Part shown: piece by piece, positions 33,934 to 49,052 of the stretch
Layout: each line of letters starts with the position of its first letter
How positions within the stretch are numbered: the first letter of the stretch is position 1
Assembly: GCA_014529385.2 (NCBI GenBank)
Contig: CM043957.1
Location: forward strand, 66,981,503 to 67,045,502
DNA: 64,000 nt
Direction: 5' to 3'
From: Adiantum capillus-veneris
Lineage: Eukaryota > Streptophyta > Polypodiopsida > Polypodiales > Pteridaceae
Translations under genes and position numbers: made by a program
The notes under the pieces: model-generated
What the model was told of the DNA's origin: nothing
The model's input: the letters and a program-made list of their open reading frames with translations, nothing else
Database searches by the model: none

Positions 33934-34628
33934 TTATTCTATGGATAATGCCCATGCTTAAGAGGCTAGTACTAATCCATTGTAATTAGATAAGCTTGAT
34001 TAATCTAATCCCTATTTTAATCATTAATATTATCTTCTTTAATTTCATTATGTCATGAGGTAGTATTATACTCTCATTATTCTAGATTTGAGAGAGATAT
34101 GTACTTCTTGCTTTGATCTTAACCCTCTTCTTCCCTAAGTATTTCAATTAGTTTATTACTTCTCTAATTCTCTCAATTAGTGTAGTGTGTGTGCACTCTT
34201 GGTCATGTCATTAGAGCTTGTGCCTAGTTGTGTACTTAAGTGTGTGAAGGTTTAAGAGCCACTTGTGTGTGATGTGATTAGAGTAACTTGTTAAAATGTG
34301 ATGATTGGGAAAGCCAACTTCAATGCAATTAGTGTGTGCTTTGATCATGGATGCTTGTGTTGACTGTGTTCTTGTGACTCCATAAGATTGGCAAGTTGGA
34401 CTTTGGTGGACTTGATGTGTGTAGTAGTTGATTGATTAGTGATTAGATTATGGTGAGAGTTAGTCTTGCCATGGCTAATCTCTACTTGCATTGGTGAGGT
34501 ATTCTCTTGAATCCTCTATTTCTATTCATCCGATGCTTGTGCCTCCATGCCCTAGCCAAGTTGTTGATCCACGGATTTGATAATTTTGGTGTGGGTTGCG
34601 ATTAGGTCATTGCTACAACGTCTCCCAA
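33893..34628 (+). repeat. LTR-like stretch related to the 24-kb LTR
   Basis: The end (about 34530-34628) mirrors the last 100 bp of the 24134 LTR. Both have catgccctagcc/catgtcctagcc, then a tttgataattttg-like block, then attgctacaacg/attgcaacgatgg, and end in cccaaca. The body has similar words (gtgtgtgtgc, gattagtgtg) but no full alignment by eye. A (CT)n run lies at 33893-33930. The start is not defined, and it could be a solo LTR or the 3' LTR of an older element. Confidence 0.4.
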
Positions 34629-35230
34629 CAATATCTAATAAGCAATGAACTATTATGCTCTTCAAATGTTGTAGGTTGGTGCTAGTACTACTACTTGTAC
34701 TCAGCTAAAATATTGACAACTGTAAGAATCATGCCATAGTAGTGCAAGCTGCTGCTCATGCCTCTTGCTTCTTCCCAATATCGGATGGTCAATTAGCTCT
34801 TGCTTCCTAATTGCACCTGATTTATTACTTCACTTCCGCTACAATTATGCTACATCTCCTTGGAGCTACGTCACATTAACCAACTCTTGCGGACACCATA
34901 TTCTACAATGAATCGGTGATAAGAGATGTTTCTGTTTGTCTGCAGATCATTTTGAAATGCTTGCCTCATCAAATTTTCAAATAGGTTATCAACAGAGCTC
35001 GACGAGGAGTGTGACTCAAGCCAAAGGCTCATCAGACCATGGCTTGCACTAGCTAGCTTCACTGAAGCCACTGGATTAATTACTTGAGAATTAAGTCATC
35101 ATAAGCTTTTCTGCCCTCATGTCCACTTTGATGTTTACTCGTTCTGCCCCCTGTCATCTGCATCACCAATGTCCTGATAGCATCAACAGAAAAACCCTCA
35201 CTTATCCTCTCTCTCTCTCTCTCTCTCTCT

Positions 35231-35279
<49 letters not shown>

Positions 35280-35365
35280 CTTAGTCATGACTCGTACAAG
35301 CATTTGTAGGAGCAGGAGGGTTAAGCACTCATCCATCGGCCAGAGTCTCACTGTAAGAATTTGCC
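34629..35365. other. Unassigned stretch with CT/GA palindrome
   Basis: No gene is recognised. At 35206-35278 a (CT)n run is followed by a 5-base spacer (acgaa) and a (GA)n run, an inverted pair able to form a long hairpin. Confidence 0.7.
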
Positions 35366-36155
35366 ATGGCCTTGAAGAGGGAGACAAAGCTCCCGGTACC
35401 TGCAGTGATGAAAAAGAAAAAGACCCCAAAGAAGGTCGAAAATCCTTTGTTTGAGAAGAGGCCAAAACAGTTTGGCATAGGAGGAGCATTGCCTCCAAAG
35501 AAGGACCTGCAAAAATTTGTTAAGTGGCCTAAGTATGTTCGCCTTCAAAGGCAAAGGAGGGTCTTGAATCAGCGTCTTAAAGTTCCGCTTGCTTTGAACC
35601 AGTCTACCAAGACTCTAGATAAGAACTTGGTGTCTAGCCTCTTCAAGATGCTTATCAAGTACAAGCCAGAGGGCAAAGCTACCAAGAAAGAGCACCATTT
35701 TGAAGAAGGCCCAGGCAGAAACCGAGGGCAAGACCTATTGAAAGTAAGAAGCCTATTGTTGTGAAGTGTGGAACTAACCATGTCACTTACTTGATTGAGC
35801 AGGGGAAAGTGCAACTCGTGGTTATTGCACATGATTTGGATCCCATTGAGGTGGTTATTTGGCTTCCAGATCTATGCAAGAAGATGGGTATTCCTTATGA
35901 AATTGTGAAAGGCAATGCCCGCCTTAGTCAGATTGTCCACTCAAAAACAGCCTATGTCTATGTCTCACATCAGTTAAAAAGGAGGACAAATTGGAGTTTA
36001 GCAAAATTGTAGAAGCTACTAAGGCGAACTTCAATGACCGGCTTGATGCTCTTCGAAGGCAATGGGGTGGTGGAATTATGGGGGTCAAGTCACATGCCAA
36101 TACTAAGGCAAAGGAGAAAATTCTTGCGAAGGAGGCTACCCGAAGGATGTCCTAA
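35366..36155 (+). pseudogene. RPL7A: Processed pseudogene of 60S ribosomal protein eL8 (RPL7A)
   Basis: Retrocopy of the large-subunit ribosomal protein eL8. The N-terminal basic tail and the landmark [19 protein letters not shown] (about 35437-35493) are clear. [13 protein letters not shown] (35524), [18 protein letters not shown] (35578) and the L7Ae-type RNA-binding core follow ([18 protein letters not shown], 35783; IVKGNARL, 35902). The C-terminal WGGGIMG (36064) leads to a stop at 36153-36155. The length is about 263 codons, close to plant eL8. No introns remain. Frames change near 35690, 35735 and 35955, and TGA and TAA appear near 35739, so it is non-functional. An A-rich tail at about 36297-36311 supports an mRNA origin. 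Confidence 0.92.
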
Positions 36156-36311
36156 GGGCTCAGCTTGTTGGAGGCTGTAGTCTTCAAATTTAGTCTTACT
36201 GAATGAGCCCTTTTTTGACAAGAGTTGCAACATATCTGTTGGCCAAATTTTTGTTTTAAAACCTACAGAATCTATGCTCAACAATTTCTTTCTTTGCAAA
36301 AAGTAAAAAAA
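36156..36311 (+). other. 3' UTR and A-rich tail of the RPL7A retrocopy
   Basis: About 140 bp of AT-rich sequence followed by aaaaagtaaaaaaag, probably a decayed poly(A) tail. Right after it, gagagagaga resembles the GA-rich end of the microsatellite upstream of the retrocopy, a possible target-site duplication that cannot be told from simple repeat. Confidence 0.6.
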
Positions 36312-38755
<2,444 letters not shown>

Positions 38756-40352
38756 TGCACACACGTATTGCAGAATTGCTAGACAATGATTACATCGATC
38801 TTGCCCGCTTTCATCTCTTCCACAACTCAACACCTCTAGCTCTTTCTCTCTCACACGCATAGGGGGACGGGGGACAATTGGGTGCACATGCTCACACACA
38901 CCAATACCACACACACTAGAAACAAGCAAAGAAGAAAAGGGGGGAAGGAGGGAGAGACGCGCAAAAACCGGCAATGATAGCTTCTTCTTCAATGAAAACA
39001 ACATGCTCTATGCCATACCATGGTCATTACCAACTCATATAGAGGGTCACACATCTCCTTCGCATCTCGACTCCATCCGCACACACCTCGACAAAAAACC
39101 TAACATTGGCTTCACTCCAACAACAACTCCTCTTCTTGGTAGCCCTCATTGACTCCCTCTTCTATAGATCTTTCGCCTTTTTGAGCCGCTTCACGATCAA
39201 CAATTCACTTGTGTGGCTTTGGCTCCGTGAGTGCACAAAGCTCTCTTCTTTTCTCTCAATTCTCCTCATCTACCAAAAAGAAGGCATCCTCCCTTTCAGA
39301 AACGTTTTCCTCACCTCCTTTTCTTCTTTTTCCTTACATTCTAAAAAAAACTATTCTTTAGCAATAGCGAGAGAACCTCCTATTCTTCTTTCTCCATAGC
39401 AATAGGGTTGGGCGCTGTCTCAAACTTTTCCTTAGAAGTTGAGCTTAGATTTTTTCTTATTCCAAACTCTAGCCATCCCTTTTAGTTTTGCATCCATACC
39501 TAGGGAGTTTTTTAGCACATGCTTGCCATTTTTTGGGTGCTCACATGTGCTCGAATAAGCCAAATAAATTTCCCGATCACGGTGCATTGGAGCTCCACCT
39601 ATTGAATCCAAAATCTTAGCAGCCTCACCATATTTCGACCACCTCGTGGCCTTGAACAACGTTGACCTTCAAAAATTATGAAAAACCACCCGATCCCTTT
39701 TTGTCGTGCTTGCCTGCCAGCTTGAACTAAGCATATCTCAGTGCCCATGACTTCAATCAATGAGCTATAAATTTTGACAAACTCCACACAATTTTTGCAA
39801 CGTTCAAGAATCCTGTTGAGCTCAAAAGAATCCCAGGTAGTATGCCTATCAATGCGGTCAGTTTACCAACCACTGGCCCCCTCAAAAACTTCATTGGTCC
39901 ATGACTAGCCCGTCCAAGCTTCAATTGACAATCCCAAAAGATTGGCATGAACCACAATTTGAGCCCTTCAAGTCCATATAGTGGCCTTCGTTTTGGCTAT
40001 TCATTTGTACCACCCAATCAGGCGAGGATCTGCAAAGCATTCCACATTCGAACTGCAATATCTTTTTCTCAGTGGCTCCGATTGAGGAGCCGTCTGGACC
40101 ATCTCGCAAAGCATCCCACACACTATATTTATCCATTTATTTATTTTTACCCTGGACACCTTGAACCACTAAATCTTTCAGCCCCGTAAATGGACCCTTT
40201 GCCCTGGAAAACCAACTTAGATGTACATTTCTAGGTATCCCTTGTTGCCTTGGCCCTTTGTACATGCCTTAGCATACTGGCTTGCTGCTGCCTACATACA
40301 TATATATGCATGTGCCCACTTTTATCACCAAACATCTTTAGATTCTCCATCA
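38756..40352 (-). repeat. 3' LTR of element B
   Basis: About 1597 bp. It matches the middle LTR (42585-46253) in several long blocks: the agtgtgtgtggtattggtgtg block, the cttcactcc to gtgcacaaagctct block (39106-39250), the block at 39310-39400, and cagcccttcaagtccat to gaggatctgcaaagcatt (39960-40045). It contains short ORFs on both strands without support as genes. Confidence 0.78.
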
Positions 40353-40795
40353 TTGCACACCCCCTAGTTGAACATTTATGTTCAACCACACAAAGACTTA
40401 TGGAACCAAAGAAACGACAACAGCAAACAAACACATTGTGCATACTAAACATGCTATCATATGTACAAAAACTGACACCTACTATCTACATCATTTTCTC
40501 AAGAGGATCGCCCAACCCCCTCTACATCATAGCACGATTTCCACCTGGGTCAAACAGCTGACATTGATTGCATCCATCCACCTGTAGTACCTCTCCATAA
40601 TGCAGCATTCTAGCACCGACAAAAACTGCTCATGGAACACCTCCATTTCTCCAAGTATCCTTTGGCTTACTGCGCGCATCAAATCAAGCACCTTATCTTA
40701 TCACCTTCATGGAACAAACACATACTTGACAAAACTCCACATGTACATGATGCTCCCTCCCAACCATGTATCATAGACACCTCCTCAAGATAATC

Positions 40796-42387
40796 CTAGA
40801 CTTGGCAGATCACCCATTGCATAAACGCACTCACCAGCATGTCTCTCAACCATAACATACCTATCTCCTTAAAAAGCTTGGGAGACATCACATCCTTAAT
40901 ATCTCCTTCATGCAGAATTGTACCCATTTTTTGTGCTAGCAACTCCTCCAACATAGGCATTGTGGCCATCATTAACTCTACATTTACCTCCGTACCTGGA
41001 ACATCCTTAATCCCAACATCCTCAAGCCCTTTCTCACAATCCTGCTCATAGAGATCCAGCATCACCTCTTGTAGATCAACTGCATGTACTTGCTCCCCAA
41101 ACTTCCCCTCATCCAATGGCATACAAGGCACAATGCCACCTTTAACCCATATCCTGGCTAAACCTTTCTCAACAAGTACCTCGGATCCTCCCTCCATGCC
41201 AACCATTGGGTCATCAAATCCTAACCAACCTCGTTATCCAGGCATACCTAATCACAAGAGCCTACACTTTAATCCTCTTCCTGCTTGAGATAATCTTGCC
41301 CACTGCTTTGGTCCTGCCTCCACTTCATATTGTTTTGGCTTTGTACCTACTTCCTCAACAACTTTTATCAATTGCATAGCTTTCTTGGCCTCACCTATTT
41401 CTTGATGGAATTTACCATCCCTTAGCACCCTAGAATCCACATCACCTACTATCTTCTTCCCATGAAAAATGCCATAGACATCATATCTTAAAGATGTCAA
41501 CCGTGTCCCCCAAGTATTGTTTGTGTCCAAAGAACTGTTGGAATCCAACATGCTTCTAGCTTCCTCTTCAAAACACGTCAATTTTGGCACTTCCACCACC
41601 TTCCTCATGGCCTATTCTAGAGCATCTTCTTTCTCTTCACATCATTCCACCACCTTCTCACTCAAATCCTTTTTGGGCAAACATGTTGGGGGGACCCTAA
41701 ATAGGCCCTGTTGCAACCTTTGAGGTCTCATATGCACATGTGATGTCTTGTCCACTCTACCATCAGCTTTACTAGCTTGTATCAAATGTTTACCAATATA
41801 CGGAATAATATTTACTTTTTGGATCCCTTCTATCCGTCTTAGACTAGGTGCACAATCCATTTTTGCATTACGCATCAAATCCATCTCTAATTCCTTCTTC
41901 ACTTTGCGTCTTTTTACCTTGGAAACATTGATAGCTTCATCATAGCTCTTTGGTTCCTCGTACTGCACTTTCTCTTGGACTCGCGGGTGTAAGCAAGCTA
42001 AAAACATCTCCATCTTAAAGAATTCCGCATTTTCGACTTGGATAGTGGCAACCAAATCCTTCCAGCAAGCTTTGAACTATTCAACAAAAGCATCAAAATC
42101 TTCACTTGCATCTTGTTGTATACCTTTGATCCTTGTATCAGCTTCAACAGCCAACACCACACTTTGAAACCTGCTCAAAAATTGACCTCAAACACCAGTC
42201 CAATTCTTCTGGCAACTTTCAAACCATCAAACTAGGCCTTCTCTTTAGTGTGCAACAACCATGGTACTATCTGTAGATTCTCTTCATCACTCCACATCCG
42301 CAATGAGAGAATAAATAGTTCAAAATATGTGATTCAATTGTACGCATCCTCATGAGCATTAAAAATTGGGCAACTAATTTGCTTATG
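40796..42387 (-). pseudogene. Gag-type reading frame of element B
   Basis: Counterpart of the frame in element A. From 42387 the gag domain start reads CPIFNAHEDAYN, stop, ITYFELFI, then IVPWLLHTKEKA, stop, FDGL. After a frameshift near 42170, FFKMEMFLACLHPRVQEKV (about 42010) and SYDEAINVSKVKRRK follow. The later parts at 41608-41252 (SLRYDVYGIFHGKK) and 41206-40796 are in the same phase. The last part ends KLFKEIGMLWLRDMLVSAF and MQW, aligning with the C-terminal block of element A. Stops are scattered, but only one frameshift is evident. There is no zinc knuckle or enzyme motif. Confidence 0.72.
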
Positions 42388-42584
42388 AACACATCACCAA
42401 GGAGAAATCAGTGTGCTCCTCCATACGAGCTCTAGAAGATGGAGAATGGGAATGGGGAACACACCCGACAAACACACAGTTGCCCCTATATAGCTTAGGG
42501 TATTCACAGGACCCTTGTCCTCTCAAAATCACCTTCAACAAAAAACAATTTACACTAGGAAGGCCTCGCCTGCACCTCACCCAA

Positions 42585-45112
42585 TGCAGGCATGCTGTGC
42601 ACAATTGCTAGACAACAATCACATCAACCTTGCCTACTTCCAACTCTTCCACAAGTTAACACCTCTCTCTCTTTCTCTCTCACACGCATAGGAGGCTAGG
42701 CATGCACACCGGCACCACACACCCTAGAGACAAGCAAACAAGAAAAGGGGGAGAGATGTGCCAAAATTGGAAATGATAGCTTCTTCAACAAAAAACACCA
42801 TGAACAAAATTTATATAGTCTGCTCTACGTCGCACCATGTTAATCACCAATTTGCATAGAGGGACAGGCACCTCCCTTGCAACTTGACTCCATCGGCACA
42901 CACCTCAACAGAACACCCACCATTGGATTTAGTCCAACAACAGGTCCTCTTCTCAGTAGCCCTTGTTGGCTCCGTCTTCTACAAATCTTTGGCCCTTTTG
43001 AGCCACTTCACTATCGACGATTCACTCGTGTGGCTTCAACTCCACGAGTGCACAAAGCTCTTCACATTTCTCTTTGTTCTCCTCCTTTACCAAAAAGAAG
43101 GCCTCCCTGCTTTTGAAAATGTTGCCCTCACCTTTTGTTTTTTCCAAAACTCACAATGTGAGTAGATTATATTAGCAAAATCATAGAATTATAGATTAAT
43201 GTCTTGCTTTCCACGAGACATGACATCTTGAACTGATCAATGATACATTGGCTAACATGGGAGACACCCCGATGACAATGGATGGGTCCTCATCATTACC
43301 CATTCATGCCAATCATCTGGGTCCTGTTCCACTCATCAGAGTCCATGTATTTTCTAATTGCAATGATAGTTCCCTTGATCTCTTGGATTATCTACGTGAA
43401 CTTAGCAACTTCCATGGTGTTCTCAAAGATCCGACGGTTCCTTGCCTTCCACACATGTTTAAAGTAGTTTGAGTTGCGATGAGTAGAGCATGGCTCTTAA
43501 AAACCTTCCCTCCTAAGAAGGGATCTTTCTTGAAACATCCTATTTTCTAGGTCTTTTGGACCCATTTGCCAATCTTTCCTCTAGGGCCACATATTATCGG
43601 GCATTCCCTTAAAACATGGGGGAGATCTTCAAAAGCTATTCTACATTGCAAGCATCTATCCGGACCAATCCCCCTGATGTAGATCTTTACCCTGGTTGGT
43701 AGGGCTACGCATAAAACCTTCCCTCAGAAAACCTTCATTCCATGCGGCCACTTTGGGTGCCAAATGTACCACACGACTGTCTCCCACCTTGATTCTGGCC
43801 ACTGCTTGTTCAACGGGGAGAATCAATCCTTCAAAAACATAAGGGAGAGGTACACTTCCTTAGTTTGTGGTATAAGGAAATGTATGTTGGTGGGCCACTG
43901 CCACGCTTTCCACTTAAATTTGGACTCAGAGTTTGGCAAAAACCACATGTTAAGCTGTTCTAGGGCTCTGCTAAGCAGTAATCTTTTGACCTCACTTAGA
44001 TTAAATTGGAGGGCTAGCTAGTCCGTTCCTTTCCAACAACCATTCTTGTCGTGATCCCAAAGTTGGCTTATATGCCTGATGCCTTTGTTATTAATATTTC
44101 TTGCTACTTCCCTCCAAAAAGGGGTCAAAAGGATGCTTCCAGACTTAGAAAGCCAAGGGGACCAAATAGTTATAGAGTTGTGAAAATACCTTGACATGTC
44201 TCCCCATTCCAAGGATTCAGCTGCTTTGTTGCATTTGCGAGCGATTTCACCTGTTATCCCACCAAGTTGCAGGACAACCCATCGAGGAGCAAGAAGCTTG
44301 TCGTGCACCTTGAGCCCTTTCCACTGGCCACCTTGTGAGCACATCTTGGAGTTATCAGTCATAGCCTTGGCCATAAGAGCCCAAGCCTGATCTTGCTTTG
44401 CGAGTGACACCACAAACTTGGCACATTGGGCCTCTGCAACATGGGTGCTAGGGTTAAGAATATTGAGACTCTCTTGCTCCATACATCTCACTACTATCTC
44501 TCATTTAGCCCATTGCCAGGGTGTCGATTCTTTAGTTTTGTTCTTTCATAGAAATTTCTTCACTGGTTTCAAGAACTCTTTTGAAATGCTTTTGGCTGGC
44601 TCAAGCAACGGACCGTCAGAAGCTAAATAAGAAAGCATAAACGAGTTGATTACCTTCACTCTACTTGAAAAGGGGAGGATCACGTACTCCCATCTTCGCA
44701 TCTTGTTCTTGATATTCTCCATAACCCAAGAAAATCTTTGCTTGTGAGCCCTCACCTCCTTTTCTTCCTTTTCCTTACCTTCTAAAAAAAGCTCTTCTTT
44801 AGCAATAGTGTCAGAGCGCTATTTCTACTCAACTCTCACACTTCAACCTTTTTTTTCCTTGGCTTTTGAGCTTATCTTTTTGCTTATTTCAAACTTTATC
44901 CAATAGGTGTCCCCAATATTAGAAAAATATTTACTCTTTGCATTAAGTTTAGGTTCACTGGTAGGTAGAAGAGAAGTTGGAAAGGTCTTTTATGATAAAT
45001 TTTGAAGGTCATTGGAGAACTTGGAAGGACAAGCGAGGCTCTATTGGTAAAGTACAAATAAATGGAAATTTTAGGTGTGTGACATGTTGATCGCCTAAGG
45101 GTGTTTGCAAGT

Positions 45113-45160
<48 letters not shown>

Positions 45161-45393
45161 TTGCTTTAGCATCCGATCTTTGCAACGTCTTGCCAATATT
45201 GTGTCATTGGTGTGTATGGCTTGTGGCTCTGTGTCCGTTATTGCTATGGTTCCCCTTAGTTTGACCATTGCGTGCTATGAGTTAGTCTACGCACGCTACC
45301 TACTTCCTTAACTTCCCTCCCCTATGGTTGTCTTGGTCGCTTCTTGCTAATCACCAAAGCATTGAGGCTCTTTTTTCTCTTGCAATAACCCTC

Positions 45394-45448
<55 letters not shown>

Positions 45449-46253
45449 GTAGATGATGGAAACTTGATGCTGCTCAGTTTGAGAGGTTTTTTAGGTAGAG
45501 TCTGTAGAGTCTTGCATCTCTAGCCATCGTTGGCCAAGGGCTATATAGATACACGTTTGAGTATGAGCAAGGCTTGTTGGATATTGTGGTTGTCCACCTT
45601 TTGGGAGCTTGAAAAATCTGATGGCCATAGCTTGAGAGGGGCTTTCATAGCAAACATGGAAAATGTCGCTTATTCTCACAAGATATCTCTTGCTTTGGTA
45701 TCTTTTGCCCGTATCAAAGCTCAAAACATACTAGGTAGCACGCCTATTGACGCGGTCATTTTACCACACAATTGAACTCCATGAAAATTTCATTGGCCCA
45801 TAACTAGCCGGTTTGACCTCCGATTGAATATCCAAAAAGATCGGCATGTACCCCAATTTGAGCCCTTCAAGTCCATCTAATGACCTTAGTTCTGATCATT
45901 CATTTGTACCCACCCAATCAGGCAAGGATCTGCAAAGCATTACACATGAAAACTGCAATATCTTTTTTTCGATAGATCCGATTGAGATGCAATCTGAACC
46001 AGCACACAGAGCACCCCGAATACTACATTTGGCTGGCATCTATTTATAGCACCTTAGACACCCTAAGCCACCAAAATTTTTAGCCCTACACACGACCCCT
46101 TGGCCTAGAAAACCAACTTAGAGATACATTTCTTGATATCCCTTGCTTCCTTGGACCTTTGTACATGCCTTAGTAGTCTGGCTTGCAACTTCCAACATAC
46201 ATACCAATGCATGTGTCCACTTCCATCACCAAACATCTTTGGATGTGCCATCA
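42585..46253 (-). repeat. Shared LTR (5' of B, 3' of C), interrupted by a LINE
   Basis: LTR sequence runs from the ccatca near 46253 down to 44748, is interrupted by the LINE, and resumes at 43133 down to 42585. The sides join at gccctcacct, where the 3' LTR of B (39308-39330) is uninterrupted. Roughly 44930-45480, with (CT)n tracts at 45115-45157 and 45395-45439, has no counterpart in the other LTR and looks like additional inserted or expanded DNA. Confidence 0.72.
43134..44747 (-). mobile_element. 5'-truncated L1-type LINE nested in an LTR
   Basis: Minus-strand sequence of a LINE ORF2 C-terminal part: thumb segment VKVINSFMLSYLAS (about 44665), a long middle (MTDNSKMCSQGGQWKGL, about 44350), the zinc-binding tail (GPDRCLQCRIAFEDLPHV, about 43630) and WKARNRRIFENTMEVAKF (about 43430). 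The 3' end, at low coordinates, has an A-rich tail (ttttgtttttt on the plus strand, 43134-43143). The 10-bp gccctcacct flanks both ends (43124-43133 and 44748-44757), a target-site duplication. Stops and frame changes mark it as dead. The endonuclease and the RT catalytic core are absent. Confidence 0.85.
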
Positions 46254-47570
46254 TTGCGCACCCCCTAGTTGAACATTTATGTTCAACCATACAAAGACTT
46301 ATGGAACCAAAAAAACTACAACAGCAAACAAACAAAATGTGCATACCAAATGTGCTATCATATGTACAACAACTGACACCTACTATCTACATCATTTTCT
46401 CAAGAGGGTTGCCCATCCCCTTGTGCATCATAGCATGGTTTTCACCTGGGTCAAACACTTGACATCGATCGTATCCATCCACTTGCAGCACCTCTCCATA
46501 ATGCAACACCCTAGTACATAGGCATCCACAGACACAAATTGCTCATGGCACACCTCCACCATTGCTCCAAATATTTTTTGTCTTACTGTCCACTTCAAAC
46601 CAATCAGCACTAGCAAGCACTCCATCACCTTCATAGCACAAACACATAGCTGACAAAATTGCACATATACGTGATGCTCCCTCCCAACCATGTAGCATAG
46701 ACACCTCCTCAAGAGAATCTTGGACTTGATGGATCAGTCATTGCATAGCCACCCTTACCATAATTTCTCTGAACTATAACCCACCTATCTTCTTTGAAAG
46801 CTTGTCAAGGCCACATTCTCAGTATCTCCTTCATGCACAATAGTACCCATCTATTGTACTCACAACTCCTCTAGCATAGGCACCCAAGCCATCATCATCT
46901 CCATACCTCAAACATCATTAATCCGAGCATCCTCAAGCCCTTTCTCACAATTGTGCTCATTGCGATCCACCATCACCTCCTGTATATCAATTGCATATAC
47001 CTATTCCTCAAACTTCCGCTCATCCAATGGCACAGAAGGCACAATGCCACCTTTAACCCATATCTTGGTTAAAGATTTCTCAACAAGTACCTGGGATCCT
47101 CCCTCCATGTCAACCATTGGTTGTCAAACCCCCAACCAACCTCTTACTCACATGATCACAAGAGCCTACACTTTAATCCTCTTGCTGCTCAAGATAAGCT
47201 TGGCCATTGCTTTTTGTTCCTACCTCCACTTCATGTTTTTTTGGCTTTCTACTTACTTCTTCAACAGTTTTTATTAATTGCATAGCTCTCTTGGCATCAC
47301 CTATTTCTTGATGGAATTTACCATCACTTAGCACCCTAGAATCCACAACACCTACTATCTTCTTCCCATGAAAAGTGCCATAGACATCATATCTCAAAGA
47401 TGTCAACCTTGTCTCTCTAGTACAATTGGTGTCCAAAGAACTGTTGAAACTTGACATGCTTCTAGCTTCCTCTTAAAAACAGATCAATTCTGGCCTATTC
47501 TAGAACACCTCCTTCACCACATTATCACTTGTACCCTCTTAGGAAAACACGCTAGGGGGTACCTAAACAT
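46254..47570 (-). mobile_element. Gag-only element C, internal fragment
   Basis: Continues beyond the shared LTR with the same purine tract (about 46268-46254) and internal sequence as element B. Its 47457-47173 frame (SLRYDVYGTFHGKK, then RAMQLIKTVEEV) is the close partner of 41608-41252 in B. A frame at 46712-46428 aligns with the region beyond the stop in A and B (for example CIMERCCKW). The match to B stops near 47570, where unrelated microsatellite-rich DNA begins, so the gag domain and any further LTR are missing. Confidence 0.72.
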
Positions 47571-47725
47571 CACATATGCAACAATTAAGAATTGCACACT
47601 CGTGCAAATTTAAAAGAAAACCTACCAACTAGGGTTCCACTCTTGCAGCTACGGTTCCACCCTTAGGCTCTCACTCACTCAATTGCAAACTTGTGCATAG
47701 TTAGTAGAATACCTAGAAACTAAGG

Positions 47726-47728
<3 letters not shown>

Positions 47729-47767
<39 letters not shown>

Positions 47768-47860
47768 AATTTTTTCCACTTTGTCATATATTAAGCAAGG
47801 ATGTTTCTCCTTACTCTTTCTTAGTGAGTGAGTTTTGACCCCCCCCCCCCCTCTCCCCGC

Positions 47861-47901
<41 letters not shown>

Positions 47902-48005
47902 CACAATGGCTACCATATTCATCCCCTTACATACTCACACACACATGTGCTCTATCTCTCTCTTTCTCTAGCTCTTTATCTCTATTTTTTGGGGAGCATT
48001 ATAGT

Positions 48006-48063
<58 letters not shown>

Positions 48064-48252
48064 CATTTTTGTTTTGTCCATATGGACAAAATTTTAGTCA
48101 ACGTGTATCTTTTCTCTTCTTACGTTAAAGTTTGCCCACCCCCCCACCTTTTGTATGTCTTTCTGTGCTTCCAACCTTTAGTTTTGTCCACTTGATCAAT
48201 ATTTAGGGAGGATGTTTCTCCTCACTCCCCCTAATTGAGTGAGCTTGTTTCT

Positions 48253-48291
<39 letters not shown>

Positions 48292-48510
48292 CTTGTCAAT
48301 GGCTACCCCATTTTTCTTTTACTCTTGTGCTCTCTCCCTATCCCACATGTTCACACACATGATCAAAACTTTAGTGCGGATGCTTCTTCTAACTGAGTTC
48401 ACTAAGTCAATGAGCTTGGTAGTCTCTCTCGCTCCCTCCATCCCTTAGTTTTGTATGTGCAATCAAAACTTTGTGAGCTTCTCCTCACTCTGCCTAATTT
48501 AGTGATAATG

Positions 48511-48567
<57 letters not shown>

Positions 48568-48804
48568 TTTCTCTCACTTTTAAAACTTTTCCCACATGGC
48601 CCTGCCATCTCCATGAGTGGCAGTACCTACACCAATACTTACAAAATAATCATCTGCAAATTTGTAAATTTAATCAACTACCACACTCTCTTTGTATTTT
48701 CTCCCCCCTCTCTTTGTCTATCTCCCCCTCGTACTCTCATTTTTGTTCCCTTTGTCAAATTTTAAGTCGGGATATGTCTCCTCTCTCCCCAAGTCAGTGA
48801 GTAT

Positions 48805-48847
<43 letters not shown>

Positions 48848-49052
48848 CCACAATTTTGTCCACATGGTCAAAATTTTGATAATGAGGATTATCCTCACTC
48901 TCCCTAAGCGATTGCGTTTGGTCCTCTCTCTCTCTCTCTCTCTCTCTCCTTCCTCATTTTGCACCCTTTAGTTATGTCCACATGAATAGAACTTTCGTCA
49001 AAATGTTTCTCCTCACTCGCTTTGACTTTTTCCTCTCTTCTCACTTTCTCTC

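Larger units (their letters stand above)
38756..46253 (-). mobile_element. Gag-only LTR retrotransposon B
   Basis: On the minus strand the order is 5' LTR (46253 to 42585, swollen by a LINE and a further low-complexity segment), leader, broken gag-type frame (42387 to 40796), purine tract (about 40369-40353), and 3' LTR (40352 to 38756). The leader shares the words gaataccctgagctatatag, tgtgtgtcgggtgtgttccc and cattctccatcttct with element A, allowing for small changes. No pol sequence lies between the LTRs. The LTR at 42585-46253 is simultaneously the 3' LTR of element C, so B and C form an LTR-internal-LTR-internal chain. Confidence 0.78.

Noticed and set aside
39106-39399. Plus-strand ORF with a similar partner at 42884-43165
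   Set aside because: The similarity at protein level follows from both lying in copies of the same LTR; stops and indels differ, so no gene is inferred.
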